This document shows, piece after piece, positions 1-11,700 of a stretch of 64,000 bases of DNA. This DNA is from Anthonomus grandis grandis (Eukaryota > Arthropoda > Insecta > Coleoptera > Curculionidae). The stretch spans positions 4,752,698 to 4,816,697 of the forward strand of contig NC_065564.1 in NCBI RefSeq assembly GCF_022605725.1, given 5' to 3'. The translations under genes were made by a program, and so were the position numbers. Numbering within the stretch: position 1 is the first letter of the stretch; each line of letters opens with the position of its first letter. The notes below the pieces were generated by a model that was given only the letters and a program-made list of their open reading frames with translations, was not told where the DNA came from and ran no database searches.

Positions 1-109
1 TAAACGCTTCAACGATTCTGTTAATTGCGTGGAAAAACAGGAAAAGTCTTCAATTGCCTTTAAGAATTAAAAACTTTGATTAACATTCATGAAAGATATT
101 GAACTTCTT

Positions 110-1145
110 TAATCGCAGGTCATTTTCAATTTTTCCAGGCAATCAAAGCAGCAATTTACTATTTTTCCAGACAATTTATTCACATTTTTTGGAGCACTTG
201 AAGGAGTTTTCCTCCTTACAAACAGTTGAACTCAATGTCCAAGAGTTTTCATTTTTTTAAGACAAATGAAAGTGTTTTTTGTATAGGAAAATAGGCTCAA
301 AAAAACGTCCTAAAAATTTACTTTACGATCCTAAAAATAGGAAAATGACTTTAAGTGTAATGTAGCCTGTAATGTAGACCTTGAAAGTTGTTCTTCATTT
401 GTTTTAGGCAGTAATTTCAAATTTCCCCTAAATGATTTTCTATTTTTATCAAACAATTACAGTTTTTCCAAACAGACTTTTGTTGAATGAAAACAAGGGC
501 AAATGGCTTCGACTGCCTGTAAGTAATAAGAAAATTAGTTTGCGATCCTGAAAATAGGAAAATGACATCAATTGCAGCTGATTTTCTATTTTTTCAGGCA
601 CTTTAAAGTCGATTTTCACTTATTTCAGGCAGTAATTTTCAATTTCTTTTGAGCAACTTTCTATTTTTATCAAACAATTGCAGTTTTTATAAACAGACTT
701 TTTTTGGTTGAAAATAAAGGAAAATGACTTCGACTTCTTGTAAGTAATAAAAAAATTAGTTTACGATCCTGAAAATAGAAAAATGCCTTCAATTGCAACT
801 AATTTTCAATTTTTACAAGCATTTTAAGGTCGTTTTTCACTAGTTTTAGGCAGTAATATTCAATTTCTTTTGAGCAACTTTCCATTTTTATCAAACAATT
901 GCAGTTTTTGCAAACCGACTTTTGTTGCTTGAAAATAAGGGAAAATGACTTCGACTTCTTGTAAGTAATAAAAAAATTAGTTTACGATCCTGAAAATAGG
1001 AAAATGCCTTCAATTGCAACTAATTTTCAATTTTTCCAGGCACTTCAAAGTCGTTTTTCACTTGTTTCAGGCAGTAATTCTTAAATTCCTTTGTGAACTT
1101 AAAGCAATTTTCAATTTCTTAGATTGTTTGCACACAGTGAAGTAG
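110..1145 (-). repeat. Degenerate minisatellite array, left arm of a 3-kb inverted repeat
   Basis: The motif TTTTCCAGGCA recurs every 30-60 bases, separated by T-rich and A-rich filler. A higher-order period of about 220 bp is visible: near-identical stretches beginning with GACTTTT recur at about 476, 696 and 918. The arm is the reverse complement of 2318-3180. For example, the block containing TTAGATTGTTTGCACACAG near 1116-1137 reappears inverted near 2333-2352, and the block around CAATTTATTCACATTTTTT at 172-190 reappears inverted near 3105-3125. No coding potential is seen. Confidence 0.85.
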
Positions 1146-2317
1146 TATTCGATTTTTTACAGAAAAATTGCATAAAAATTCTTTAGTAACACATTTATCG
1201 AAACTATCCCGATTTTCTTTAGAATAAAGTTACTTGGCCACCTTCTTTTTTTCAAGTGAGGTGCTTAACCTCTCACAAACCACCACCACATGCGAAGAAC
1301 CTCGTTCAAATTTATTATTTTTAAGAGGCGGATGCTTAAAAACCCAAACGATTAAATCATACTGAAAGATTTCCCACAGCCAGTTTTTTTTCATACTATC
1401 TCGCTTTATCACGTGTTGGCGGTGTACATTTACATGATGATGATGCTTGCCATATGGCCCTTCTTCTCGTCTAGGGACTACTAGATATAATTACGTATCT
1501 TGTGAAGAAAGGTCCTTAAAAAGGTGTCAAGGTCGGACTTTATTTTTTAAATCTGGAGTGAGGCAGGTGACGAGAGGGAAAAAAAAGAAATCCGAAAAGG
1601 CACCAACATTGTACATACATAAAAATCGGAGAAATCGCTTCGGTTTTAATGTTTAACGACCACCTGTTCCCTCGTTTCGAAATGCCGATGCCCGTTTGCT
1701 CGAAGCCCTGAGAAAAAGAACAGGTGCCCATTTTATATGTAAGCAAACGAGTTTTTGGTTCTCTCTTGATTTTAGCGTTGGGGTGAGATTTTTTTTTTGG
1801 TACCATAAACACATTACACGCATGTTCCGTACACAGATTTGCCCAGAAGCTCTTTTTTTTTTAGTCTTCACATTCTTATGGTAATATATGAGATTTCTCA
1901 CGTGAAAACAATTACCTCTAAGCAGCTTCCTATTCTCAGCCGTTTTTAAGCGAAATTACAGTCACAAAAAAAGGCCCAACCAGAAGCCAACTGAACAGAG
2001 AAATGTTACAAAAGCGATATCATTTACGGTCTTAAAGTTCCTTTAAACTCGCATGTCTTAAGATGATTAGGTGTGACTTCACACGCGATGCATCATCCGC
2101 ATTTTTACGAAAAAATGGGCATCGAAATTGTTCCTGTTACAGGCAATTTGTACACGTTTAGCTTGCAAGAGATAGTGCCAAAGATATGTTTGAGTTAGGG
2201 CTATTTTAGAAGTAAATCCTTGGTCATCCAGAAAAATCCCTTTTATGTACAGTTTTTGGCACCAAATGGAGGAAGTTCTAGATTTTTATGCAACATTTCT
2301 GGAAATCCTTGAAGAAA
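1146..2317. other. Unique island forming the spacer of the inverted repeat
   Basis: This stretch is neither repetitive nor visibly coding; overlapping short frames exist on both strands but carry no recognisable domain. It contains several T-runs of 8-10 bases. A 9-base inverted repeat, CACCTGTTC at 1661-1669 and GAACAGGTG at 1718-1726, places two Snail-type E-boxes facing each other. It may be regulatory or simply the loop of an inverted duplication. Confidence 0.45.
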
Positions 2318-3240
2318 TCAACTACTACTTCACTGTGTGCAAACAATCTAAGAAACTAAAAATTGCTTCAAGTTCTTAGAGGAAATTGAAAATTACTATC
2401 TGAAACAAGTGAAAAACGACACTTTTAGGTGCGTAAAAAAATTGAAAATTAGCTGCAATTGAAGTCGTTTTCCTAGTTTCAGGATCGTTAACTAATTTTT
2501 TTATTACTTACAGGTAGTTGAAGCCATTTTCCCTTGTTTTCAAGCAACAAAAGTCCGTTTGCAAAAACTACAATTATTTCATGAAAATTGGAAATTACGT
2601 ACAGGAAATTAAGAATTACTGCCTAAAAAGAAGTGATAAAACACCTTTAAGATGCCTGAAAAAATTGAAAATTAGCTTCAATTGAAGCCATTTTCCCTTG
2701 TTTCCAAGCAACAAAAGTCCGTTTGCAAAAACTACAATTATTTCATAAAAATTGGAAATTACGTACAGGAAATTGAGAATTACTGCCTAAAAAGAAGTGA
2801 TAAAACACCTTCAAGATGTATGAAAAAATTGAAAATTAGCTGCAATTGAAGTCGTTTTCCTATTTTCAGGATCATTAACTAATTTTTTTATTATTTACAG
2901 GCAGTTAAAGCCATTTTCCCTTGTTTTCAAGCAACAAAAATCCGCTTACTAAAACTTTAATTATTTGATAAAAAATAGAAAAATATACAAAAAACGCTTC
3001 CATTTGTTTTAAAAAAAATTGAAAACTCCATCATTTGCCTAAAAAATCATGGACAATGGGTTCAACCGACTGGAAGGAGGAAATCTGCTTCAAGTACTCC
3101 AAAAAAATGTGAATAAATTGACTGAAAAAAACAGTAAATTTGCTGCTTCAACTCCCTGGAAAAATGGAAAATGACTTCAAGCATGCGTTGAGGAAATCAA
3201 AACTAACTTTCAAGACGTAATCAATGTGGAATCAATTAAA
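2318..3240 (+). repeat. Right arm of the 3-kb inverted repeat (minisatellite, opposite strand)
   Basis: This is the same minisatellite family as at 110-1145, now reading TGCCTGAAAAAATTGAAAA on the plus strand. The sub-block CAACAAAAGTCCGTTTGCAA recurs near 2545, 2709 and 2930. Similarity to the left arm extends through the whole stretch to about 3180, so the pair could form a hairpin of roughly 0.9-1 kb with a 1.2-kb loop. Confidence 0.85.
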
Positions 3241-4490
3241 GACATTTACTATTGTTTCAGGCACTTAAAGTATGAAAAAAATTACTTTAGTTATTACATT
3301 GTTACACTTTCTAAATATTTTACATAAGGTATCCAGTGGATGTTTCTGGCTTTAGGGTAGACAACCCTTATATTATGTACCTTTTGTCGTTTTTTTCCAT
3401 AAAATATCAAACCGCCTAACGGCAACATATAGGTATCAAATTATCACCATACACTCGGTGTTTTTATTTATTTTCAGTCTGCTAATGAAAATTTGATACT
3501 TGGGTCAAGCTCCGGTGCGGTTTTGATTTCCTAGGGTTTCACGTGACAACCCACACGACGACGTCTTGGCGGTTTTTGAGGAAAGTATGACTCCACAGTT
3601 AATTTAATTTAAGCAATAAAGAAAAAAGATTAATATTTCATATTCTCGGCATGTATAAGTAGCACACATTATCGCTTCTTACTTTATGACAATGTTGCGT
3701 GACAAAAGTCGTTTACAGAAAAACATCTTTCGCGTTATTATTTCTATTGTTAATTTCCTGTCTAGGTACAGATTTGTGTACGGAGATAAAGGCCCCGCTC
3801 TTGTCGTGAATATTAATTGGTTTTTACAGATTTATCATTTTTTATAGGGGAAAATTTATAGAGAAAAAGTCCAGGCAACTGAGGAGACTTTCAAAGGGAT
3901 CTGAAGATACTTTCAGGTCATATCAATGAAGAAAGAGCGTGCAAAATCTCTCGTGCGCAACCTAATTAAAACTGTAATTCCAAATTGTTTTTTTTTTGCC
4001 ACCGAAACCACAGAAAACCCCTCCGTTTAAGGCCCTCCGCTCATTAAAATACTTCAAACCGTGTCATTTTTACATTAGCAACCGAAATAAAGAGCTCGAG
4101 GGGATCTTATGGTACCACCATCAGCCTCGAAAAGCGAGGAGGTACCCAGCGGCACCCAAAACACAATCACACATTGCACCTGCTCAAAAAAATCTCGAAT
4201 AATTTAGTACCAGTCGAGATATATAATGTACGTAACGGCAGAACCGAAGGATTTTGGTTCTTAAGTAAGGGGAGCTTAAGGATCACGCGGTGGTACCAGC
4301 ACCTGCCGCTGGAGCATCCGCTCTGAAATCTGGTCGAGATTTACACAACGGATCAGGGGTGGATTTAGGAGAAAGCTCCCAAAATTATTCGTTAAGAAGA
4401 AGATGATGAAACAGCGTAAGAAGAAGAAAAATAGAAGATAAAAACTTTGTGCATCAAGTAACAATAGAAGTTTTGCTTGTTAGAAATGAG
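3241..4490. other. Unique sequence, no gene recognised
   Basis: This is AT-rich single-copy-looking sequence. A CACGTG E-box lies at 3540-3545 within TTTCACGTGAC. The 4090-4320 part is more GC-rich and has the word GGTACCA in both orientations (near 4110 and 4291). A minus-strand frame here ends at 4276 and reads briefly like protein, but has no convincing splice acceptor. Nothing else stands out. Confidence 0.35.
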
Positions 4491-6810
4491 AAACTTTTTA
4501 AAGGGACAGGAAATATTGAAATCGACTCTAAATGCCTGGAAAAATTGAAACATCTTTTTCCAATATGGCTTCAGTGGACTGCTGCTGATTTAAAAGCACA
4601 TTTTACTAGAATTCCAGAAAAACCATAAAAGGATATGGCTTAATTGCCTCAAAAAAATTAAGAACTTCTTAAAGGCCTCGAAAACATTGACAATGTCTTC
4701 AACTGCTTGAAAATATTGAAAAACTTTCTTGAAAAATACCTTCAGTTGCCTGAAAAGTAAAGAAAATGACTTCAGGTTTTGATTTAGGAGAAACATTTGC
4801 TTCAGGGACCAGAAAAACAATAAAAGGAGGCTTTAGTTGGCTGGAAGAAATTAAAAACATGTATAGTGCCAGAAAATATTAAAAATGGCTTCGACTGCCT
4901 GGAAAAATTGAAAGATCTACTTCAAATATGGCTTCAGTTTACTTGGAAGGATCGGAACGCGACTTCAAGTGATAAACTAAAAATTGAGCCTTTGACTGCC
5001 TGGAATAAATAACGAATTACTTCCAGGCAGTTAAACAATGAACACTTTTACTCCCTGAAAACACTAGAAATGATTTCAGTTGGCTGAAAGAATGAGGAAT
5101 AACATCAACTGAAGGAATTGAGGAATGCCTTCCAAGTGTCTGGAAGAAATTAAGTAATATTTCTAGGCAATTGAAACAATGCCAAAATAAAATTTCTTAC
5201 AGACCATTACTGCACCATTATATTAAACTCCATTAATATAAACCTAAAGACCTAAATATGAACTAGAACTTTAAGAAAATGGCTTCAACTGTCTCGTAGC
5301 AAAAAAGAAACTTAAGTTGCCTGAAAAAAAGTAAACGGCTTAACGGCTTAAACTGCCTAAGATATTAACTTGAATTGCCTGGAAAAAATGCTTCAGAAAA
5401 TTGCTTAGGTTGACTGAAAGCAATAGAAAATGCCTTTAATTGCCTGAAAGTAATCAAAAATTACCTGCTTGGAAATTAAGAATTGCTAAGTGCCCATAAA
5501 AACAAGAAACGACTGCAGGCGATTGTAGAACATTGATAATTGCTTTAGCTACTTGAAGATATTTGAAAATGGATATAATGCCTGAAAACAATAGAAAATT
5601 GGATACCTAGACATGAAAAACAACTCTAATTGGCTGGAAAAATTGCTTCAATTCTCTATAAATACCCGAAAATTGCTTCGGTTGTCTGGAAACAATAGAA
5701 AACGCTTTTAACTTAAATAAGAAAGTAGCAAAATAAGTTCAGTAGCCTGGAAAAAGTCAAGAATTTCTTCAGTCGATTGAAATTAAGGAAAAACAGCTTC
5801 GACAACCTGTAAACAAGGCTTTAATTGCCTGAAAAAAATTAGATAATTGATTCAAGGCGCCATAAAAGTAGAAAACGACTTCAGTCAATTGGAAATTGCT
5901 TTTGCAAGTGCGGATAAGGGAAAATGGATATAATTGCCTAACAACAAGAGAAAAAAGACTACCTAAAGATGAAAAACCACTTTAATTGCCTGGAAAAATT
6001 GCTTCAATTCCCTGTAAATGATAGAAAATGACTTCAACTGCCTGGAATTAATACAATACTACTTCAAGGATCTATATAGAAAAATATCAATTGTAATTTT
6101 CCGTTTTTTAAGTACTACTCAAAACAATTTTTAATTTTTTTCCAGACACTTAAAGCGTTTTTTCATTGCTTCGTCCAGGCAGTTATTTCAGGCATCCGAA
6201 GTAGTTTGCAATTCAGTACACAGAAAATAAAAAAGGATCAACTGCCTGGAACAACGAAGAAACTACTTTAAGAGCTACTTCAAGGAAACTACTTTAAATG
6301 CTTGAAAATTAGTAAAAATAGCTTCGGTACTTTCTGAAAAATACTTCAACTGCCTGGAATTAGTACAACACTACTTTAAAAAATACAGAATGACTTTAAT
6401 TCTCTGAAAATAATAGAAAACGACTTCAATGGTCTGGAAAAGTAATATAAAAGGACCTGTCTATCTGAAAGTGACAGAACTACTTTAAGTGCCTAGAAAA
6501 ATAGAAAACGATTTTTTATATTTACTTGGAAAACATTGAAAATTTCTTCAGTTGCCTAAATAAAATCGGAAAATAAGTGATAGTCTTCAATTGGTTGAAA
6601 ATGAGTGAAAATGGCTTTAACAACCTGAAAGCAAAGCTTTAATTGTCTGAAAGAAGCCAAAAACTGCTTCAGTCAATTAGAAAACATTGAAAACAGCTTT
6701 CAGATAATAGAAACTGGTTACGATGAAAAACCACCTTAAGGGCTCATAAAACCGACTTCAATTGCCTGGAAGAAATCAAAAAAGACTTCAGTTACCTGGA
6801 GACTTATAAG
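4491..6810 (+). repeat. Degenerate TGCCTGGAAAAA minisatellite array
   Basis: Dozens of copies of TGCCTGGAAAAATT..., commonly preceded by GACTTCAAC or GCTTCAATT, follow each other at 25-60 base spacing. They are imperfect but share the core CTGCCTGGAA. One short patch at about 6080-6200 is in the opposite orientation (TTTTCCAGACACTTAAAGC). The open frames through this block are artefacts of the repeated codons and contain many stops. Confidence 0.85.
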
Positions 6811-7640
6811 CGATTCACTAGGTCCAAAACAAGAGGATTAAACAGGAACTATTCTATGAATAAATTAAGAGAGACCAACAATTTTCCCTACAACGTCCCT
6901 GTCCGAAAAACACGAATCCATCATGCAGCGCCGTGGGTGCAACAGAGATAGATCATAATCAGATCACGGTGCTCCAGTAGTATAAGATTGCATAGGAGCG
7001 CACACAGCCCGGTCAGGTAAACAAAAGCTGCCATCTCACTCGACTTCCGGTCATAATACACGTCGTTAAGAATAAGGACACCGTGGCGTAACAGTTATTT
7101 CGGAAATTAATTAAAAAGATACCTAAAGAAAATCCTTCTTGTCGGCCCATTAATCTTAAACCATCCCCTTCCTCCCTTATCTAAAGTAAAAATCGGCCGC
7201 CGAGTTCCCTCACACATAAAACAAGCCTTATCAAATTGAACAGAAATAATTCAACTATTGTTTGCCGGGGCAGTTATCCAGAAAATACGCCGGGGGATTC
7301 GCACCCTCGTCCCATAACTTTCCCTCGGTCCCTCATATACGCAAATTCTCTTTGTTTTCGCGAAATCGCCCCTACCGTACGATTTCCGATCGTAATAATT
7401 CTGAAAGATTTAAATTAGTTCGAATTTCGACGCGTCGTGAGAACTATGATTGACCCGAATAGAAAAACCCCATAAGGCAATAATTACACCATAAACAATA
7501 TAATTATCATGCTTCACCCCTAATAATTCTACCTGTTCGGGTCATAAATTACTATAAAAACCTCCATCAAATAAATCGTGAGAGAATACTTTTTTATATT
7601 ACACAGGTAGCCCTTGTAAGGGATGATTTAGGGTGGTAAA
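6811..7640. other. Unique island between opposed minisatellite arrays
   Basis: The composition becomes less AT-rich (6890-7450) and repeat motifs stop. Two overlapping plus-strand frames of about 60 codons at 7236-7453 show no family resemblance. The array to the left reads TGCCTGGAA and the array to the right begins as TTCCAGG, so the island sits between convergent copies. Function unknown. Confidence 0.4.
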
Positions 7641-9250
7641 TTCACATTTTTTTTGAAATCCTTTCGAGAAATAGAAAATCAGCTGCATAAAAAAAATAAA
7701 ATGCTATTTCAAGGGAAAACATAAAATAGAAAACGAGTTCAAGGTCTCCAGGTAGTTGTAATTTTTTACATTTTCAGGCGATTTCAGTTCTTAAAGTGGT
7801 TTTCCACCTCCATTTTGCAATTTTTATTGTTTACTGGCTACCAGAGCCAGTTTCTATAATTTTTTCTTCCAGGAAATTAAAAGTGTGTTCTATTCCAGGC
7901 ACTTAAAGCCATTTTTCATTGCTTCCAGGTATCTGAAGCAATAATGAAATAAACAGAAAATAAAATAAAAACAGGCTTAACTGTGTGGAAAAACCAAGGA
8001 ACTACTTCAAGGGCAAACAAAAAATAGAAAAGGACTTCAAATGGTTAAAAATAAGTAAAATAACTTTTGTATTCTTAAAAAACTGCTTTAAATGCCCCTG
8101 CAAATACTAGAATAAAACTTCAAATGCCTGGAAGTAATAAAATCCTAATTCAAGAGCCTATGAGAAGTTAAAAAATGACTTTAATTGCTTCAAATTAATG
8201 GAATAATGCTTCAACTATCTAAAAGCAATAATATAACTAATTCAATGGACTTTAAGAAAAAAGAAAATGACGTTGATTGCCTGAAAATAATAGAAACTAG
8301 CTTCAACTGCCTGGAATTAATAAAACATTACTTGAAGGCCCTACAAAGAATATAAAATGACTTTAACTACCCAAAAATAATAGAAAATTACTTCAGTTGC
8401 CTAGAAGTAATAAAACCCTACCTAATGCCTACAAAATTACTTTAATTGCTTGAACATAATGGAAAAAAGCTTCAACTATCTGGAAGCAAAAAATAAATAA
8501 TTAAATGGACTTTAAGAAAAAAGGAAATGACGTTGATTGCCTGAAAATAATATAAACTACCTTCAACTGCCAGGAATTAATAAAACATTACTTGAAGGCC
8601 CTACAAAAAATATAAGGGGACTTTATTTACCCAAAAATAATAGAAAATGACTTCAGTTGCCTAGAAGTAATAAAACCCTAATGCATATAAAAAATTACTT
8701 TAATTTCTTGAACATAATGGAAAAAAGCTTCAACTATCTGGAAGCAATAAAATAACTAATTCAATGGACTTTAAGAAAAACGGAAATGACGTTGATTGCC
8801 TGAAAATAATAGACATTAGCTTCAACTGCCTGGAATTAATAAAATATTACTTTAAGGGCTAATAAAAATAGAAAACTGCTGCAATCATTTAGAAAAAACT
8901 GAAAATTGCTACCGTATCTCAAAAATGATAGAAAATGGCTTTGATTACTTGAAAATGATAGAAAATAATTTCAGTTCCTTGGCTTTATTTGCCTGAAATT
9001 ACTAGAAAATGGCTTCAACTGCCTGAAAGTAATAAAAGACTAGTCAAAAGCCTATAAAGAATATAAAACTACCCCAATTACTTAGAAAAAATTGAAAATT
9101 GCTTCAGTTTCAAAAATAATAGAAGATGGCTTTAGCTGCTTAAAAACAATAGACCTTTAGCATCTTTAAAATAATGACAAGCGCATCAGTTCTTTAAAAA
9201 CAATGCTTCAACTGCCTGCAAATAATATAAAATAGCTTCAACTGGTTGTA
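7641..9250. repeat. Minisatellite array with strand switch near 7.96 kb
   Basis: From about 7745 to 7945 the motif is on the minus strand (TATTCCAGGCACTTAAAGCC); from about 7965 onward it is on the plus strand (CTTCAACTGCCTGGAATTAA). The array is A-rich and degenerate with no coding potential. The switch makes the block a long imperfect head-to-head inverted structure. Confidence 0.8.
8165..8880 (+). repeat. 260-bp higher-order repeat inside the array
   Basis: The string ATGACGTTGATTGCCTG recurs at about 8267, 8527 and 8786, giving a period of 259-260 bases. The intervening sequence is well conserved between copies (CTTCAACTGCC.GGAATTAATAAAACATTACTTGAAGG and following). Each unit contains several copies of the short TGCCTGGAA motif, so this is a secondary amplification of already degenerate minisatellite. 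Confidence 0.75.
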
Positions 9251-9705
9251 AAAAAAATAAAACACCTCACTATCACGGTTTGACGAACATATGTTAAGGG
9301 AGTATCCTTAAGGGATGTTCCAAAGCGGTAAATCTCCATTTTAAAATCTCCGACTTCAAAGGGTGCATTATGTAGTAAACACCCCTCCCCCCTATTAAAT
9401 TTATAGGCAAACAAACATTTAGCACCCTGTTCGGCCTCGCCGAGGAAACGATAAATCAATAAAACACCGCTACACATGCATCCCTGCATAATATATTTAT
9501 CGTTCCCCCCGCGGTGGTATTCACCTTGAACCCCCCCGAAAATGCTAATCGGGCACTTTGCAACTATTAATGAAATACGTGTCCGAGTTAGTAGTTACCC
9601 TGGGAGCCACGTGCCCCTCTTTCGCACCCTTCGACCCTAAATTAACGTGTGGTTATTTAAAAAAAAAGGGGGTGGTTTTATGATATGCTTAGGTTCGGTT
9701 TTTAG
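9251..9705. other. Unique island
   Basis: This is repeat-free sequence with GC-richer runs (CCCCTCCCCCC near 9380, GTTCCCCCCGCGG near 9505) and a CACGTG at about 9609. A minus-strand frame of 83 codons (9238-9489) starts in the flanking repeat and has no recognisable domain, so it is not called as a gene. Confidence 0.4.
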
Positions 9706-11112
9706 AGTCCTGGAGTTTGATGATATTCAGGAAATTTTAAGGAAATATATTTTATATCTTCCAGGCAGTTGAGGGCACAGGTTGATTTGGATTTTTGCTA
9801 AGAAATCTGAACGATAAGGAGCAAATAGTTCCAAGAGTTCTCTTATTAATTTTTTAAAAACGGATGCCCTCTTATGGTGGAAAAAGGAAGGACCAGGCTT
9901 ACCACGAATTTTTGAAGGCTTAAAAAATTAATCTAGTTGTCTGGAAAATGACTTTCAAGTGCCTCGAAAAATCGCATTCAGTGCCTTAAGGAAAAATTTA
10001 CTTGAGTTGCCAGGAAATAATAGAAAAGGCTTTATAGCTGGATTTAGGCTTTATAGATTAGGCTTTTTAGGCTTTATAGATTGGAATAAATAGAGAATTA
10101 CTCCAATTTCCTGAAATATAGAAAAATTGATTTAACTACCTAAAAAGAATGGAAAAACGACTTCAGCTGCCTGAAATTCTAGAAAGTCCAGAATGTAACA
10201 AATAAATGAAGGAGTAGTATATAAAAAGAACAAATTGCAATAAGTTTTTAAAAAATCACCTCAATTTCCTGGAAGATACAGAAAATGCTTGGAAAAACTA
10301 AAAAATTAAATAAATATAAGATGGAAAAAGGGAAAACTTAATTCAGTTTCTAGAAAACACTTAAAAATGGATTTGACCGCTTGGGTGAAATAGAAAATGA
10401 CTTCAAATGCCTGGAAAAATTTACTGTAACTGCCGTAAAAAGAACGAAAACCGGATTCGACTGCCTCTAATCAAATGCCCGAAAAAGAAACAGAAATCCA
10501 CTTCAATTTCCCCAAAAAAAAAGGTGAAAATTGCATCAACTGCCTGGAATGACTATTTTACTTGCCATAAATATACAGAGCATGATTGCAATTACCTGGA
10601 ATAAACAGAAAATGACTGGCAAAAATAGAAAATAATCTCGACCAACTGGAATTAGGGCAAATTTACTGCAGTTTCCAGAAAATACTTGAAAATGGGTTCA
10701 ACTACGCGCGAGAAATATAAAAAATGACTTCCAGTGTCTGGAAAAAAGTAAAAATTACTGTAAATGTCAGGAAAAAAGTGAAAAATTGATTTCAAGTGCC
10801 TGGAGAATTAGAAAACTCCTATGGAAAACAACCTGCGAGAGCGTGCGACCACATGGGTAAAATAGAAAATATCCCCAAATGCCTGAAAAAAAATTGAAAA
10901 GTGTAACTGGCAGAAAAAAGTGAAAACTGGATTAAAATTCCTGGAATGAACTGCCTGGAAGGAACAAAAATCCAGTTCAATTTCGAAATAAACCATATGA
11001 AGAATGGCATCAAGAGAAAATGACTTCAAGAGCCTGGAAATATCGAAAGTTACTGTAACTACGAGGAAAACAGCAAAAAATAAAAACAGCAAAGTTCAAC
11101 TACCTGAAATCA
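9706..11112. repeat. Minisatellite array, short minus part then long plus part
   Basis: One minus-oriented copy (ATCTTCCAGGCAGTTGAGG) lies near 9760. From about 9935 the array reads TGCCTGGAAAAA on the plus strand through to 11105. A small local triplication of GGCTTTATAGATT-like words occurs at 10030-10082. No coding signal is seen. Confidence 0.8.
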
Positions 11113-11700
11113 ACAGAAAACGACTGCTTAGCTCCGGTTTTAAAGATAAACCTTCAAAAAATTGATATTTTAAGCTACGGAGGAAATCTTTTTGGAGGAA
11201 AAACTTCGATGACTAATTGCCTCACCCCCAATAAGCCTCCCCTCTTAAACGTTTTATTCCATAGCACGAGAAAGCGAGAGCAAAAAAAAAAGAAACTTTT
11301 TCACCGAAAGAGAGACGAGAGAGCGGCATGCCGCCCGCCGCCATTCGTTTCAATAAAAGTCGGTTAAAGGGTGGCCGAGAACACGGGTCGACCAGTCACC
11401 GAAATCTGTGAATTTGATTTAAAGTCCGGGAGTTAGGAGTGTGGCGATTTCAATAAGCCCTCACCCTCCTCCCTCCGTCCCTCACACTCCTTTTACCCAA
11501 GAAGGAGTTCGAGTCTCGACTTTACCGGGAAGAAGGGTGGGGGGCACGTGCTACAAATAGCCGGTTCGCCCGTGTGACATATCTACCAACTTTTAGAGCC
11601 CTTTTGTTATTTTATAGGTTTATGAAATACGTCATGTTCAGGATATATGAATAGTACGTGTTTTTCGGGATAAGTTGTACTTAACAACCGAATTTTACTC
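11113..11700. other. Unique GC-richer island
   Basis: Between AT-rich arrays, 11220-11570 becomes markedly GC-richer, with GAGAGACGAGAGAGCGGC (GAGA-factor-like) near 11310-11328, a CCGCCCGCCGCC run, and a CACGTG E-box at 11545-11550. This could be a promoter or enhancer, but no transcript start or downstream exon can be tied to it. Confidence 0.4.

Noticed and set aside
4276..4464. Minus-strand frame ending in SERMLQRQVLVPPRDP as a possible terminal exon
   Set aside because: No adequate polypyrimidine tract or acceptor, and no polyadenylation signal at a sensible distance was identified.
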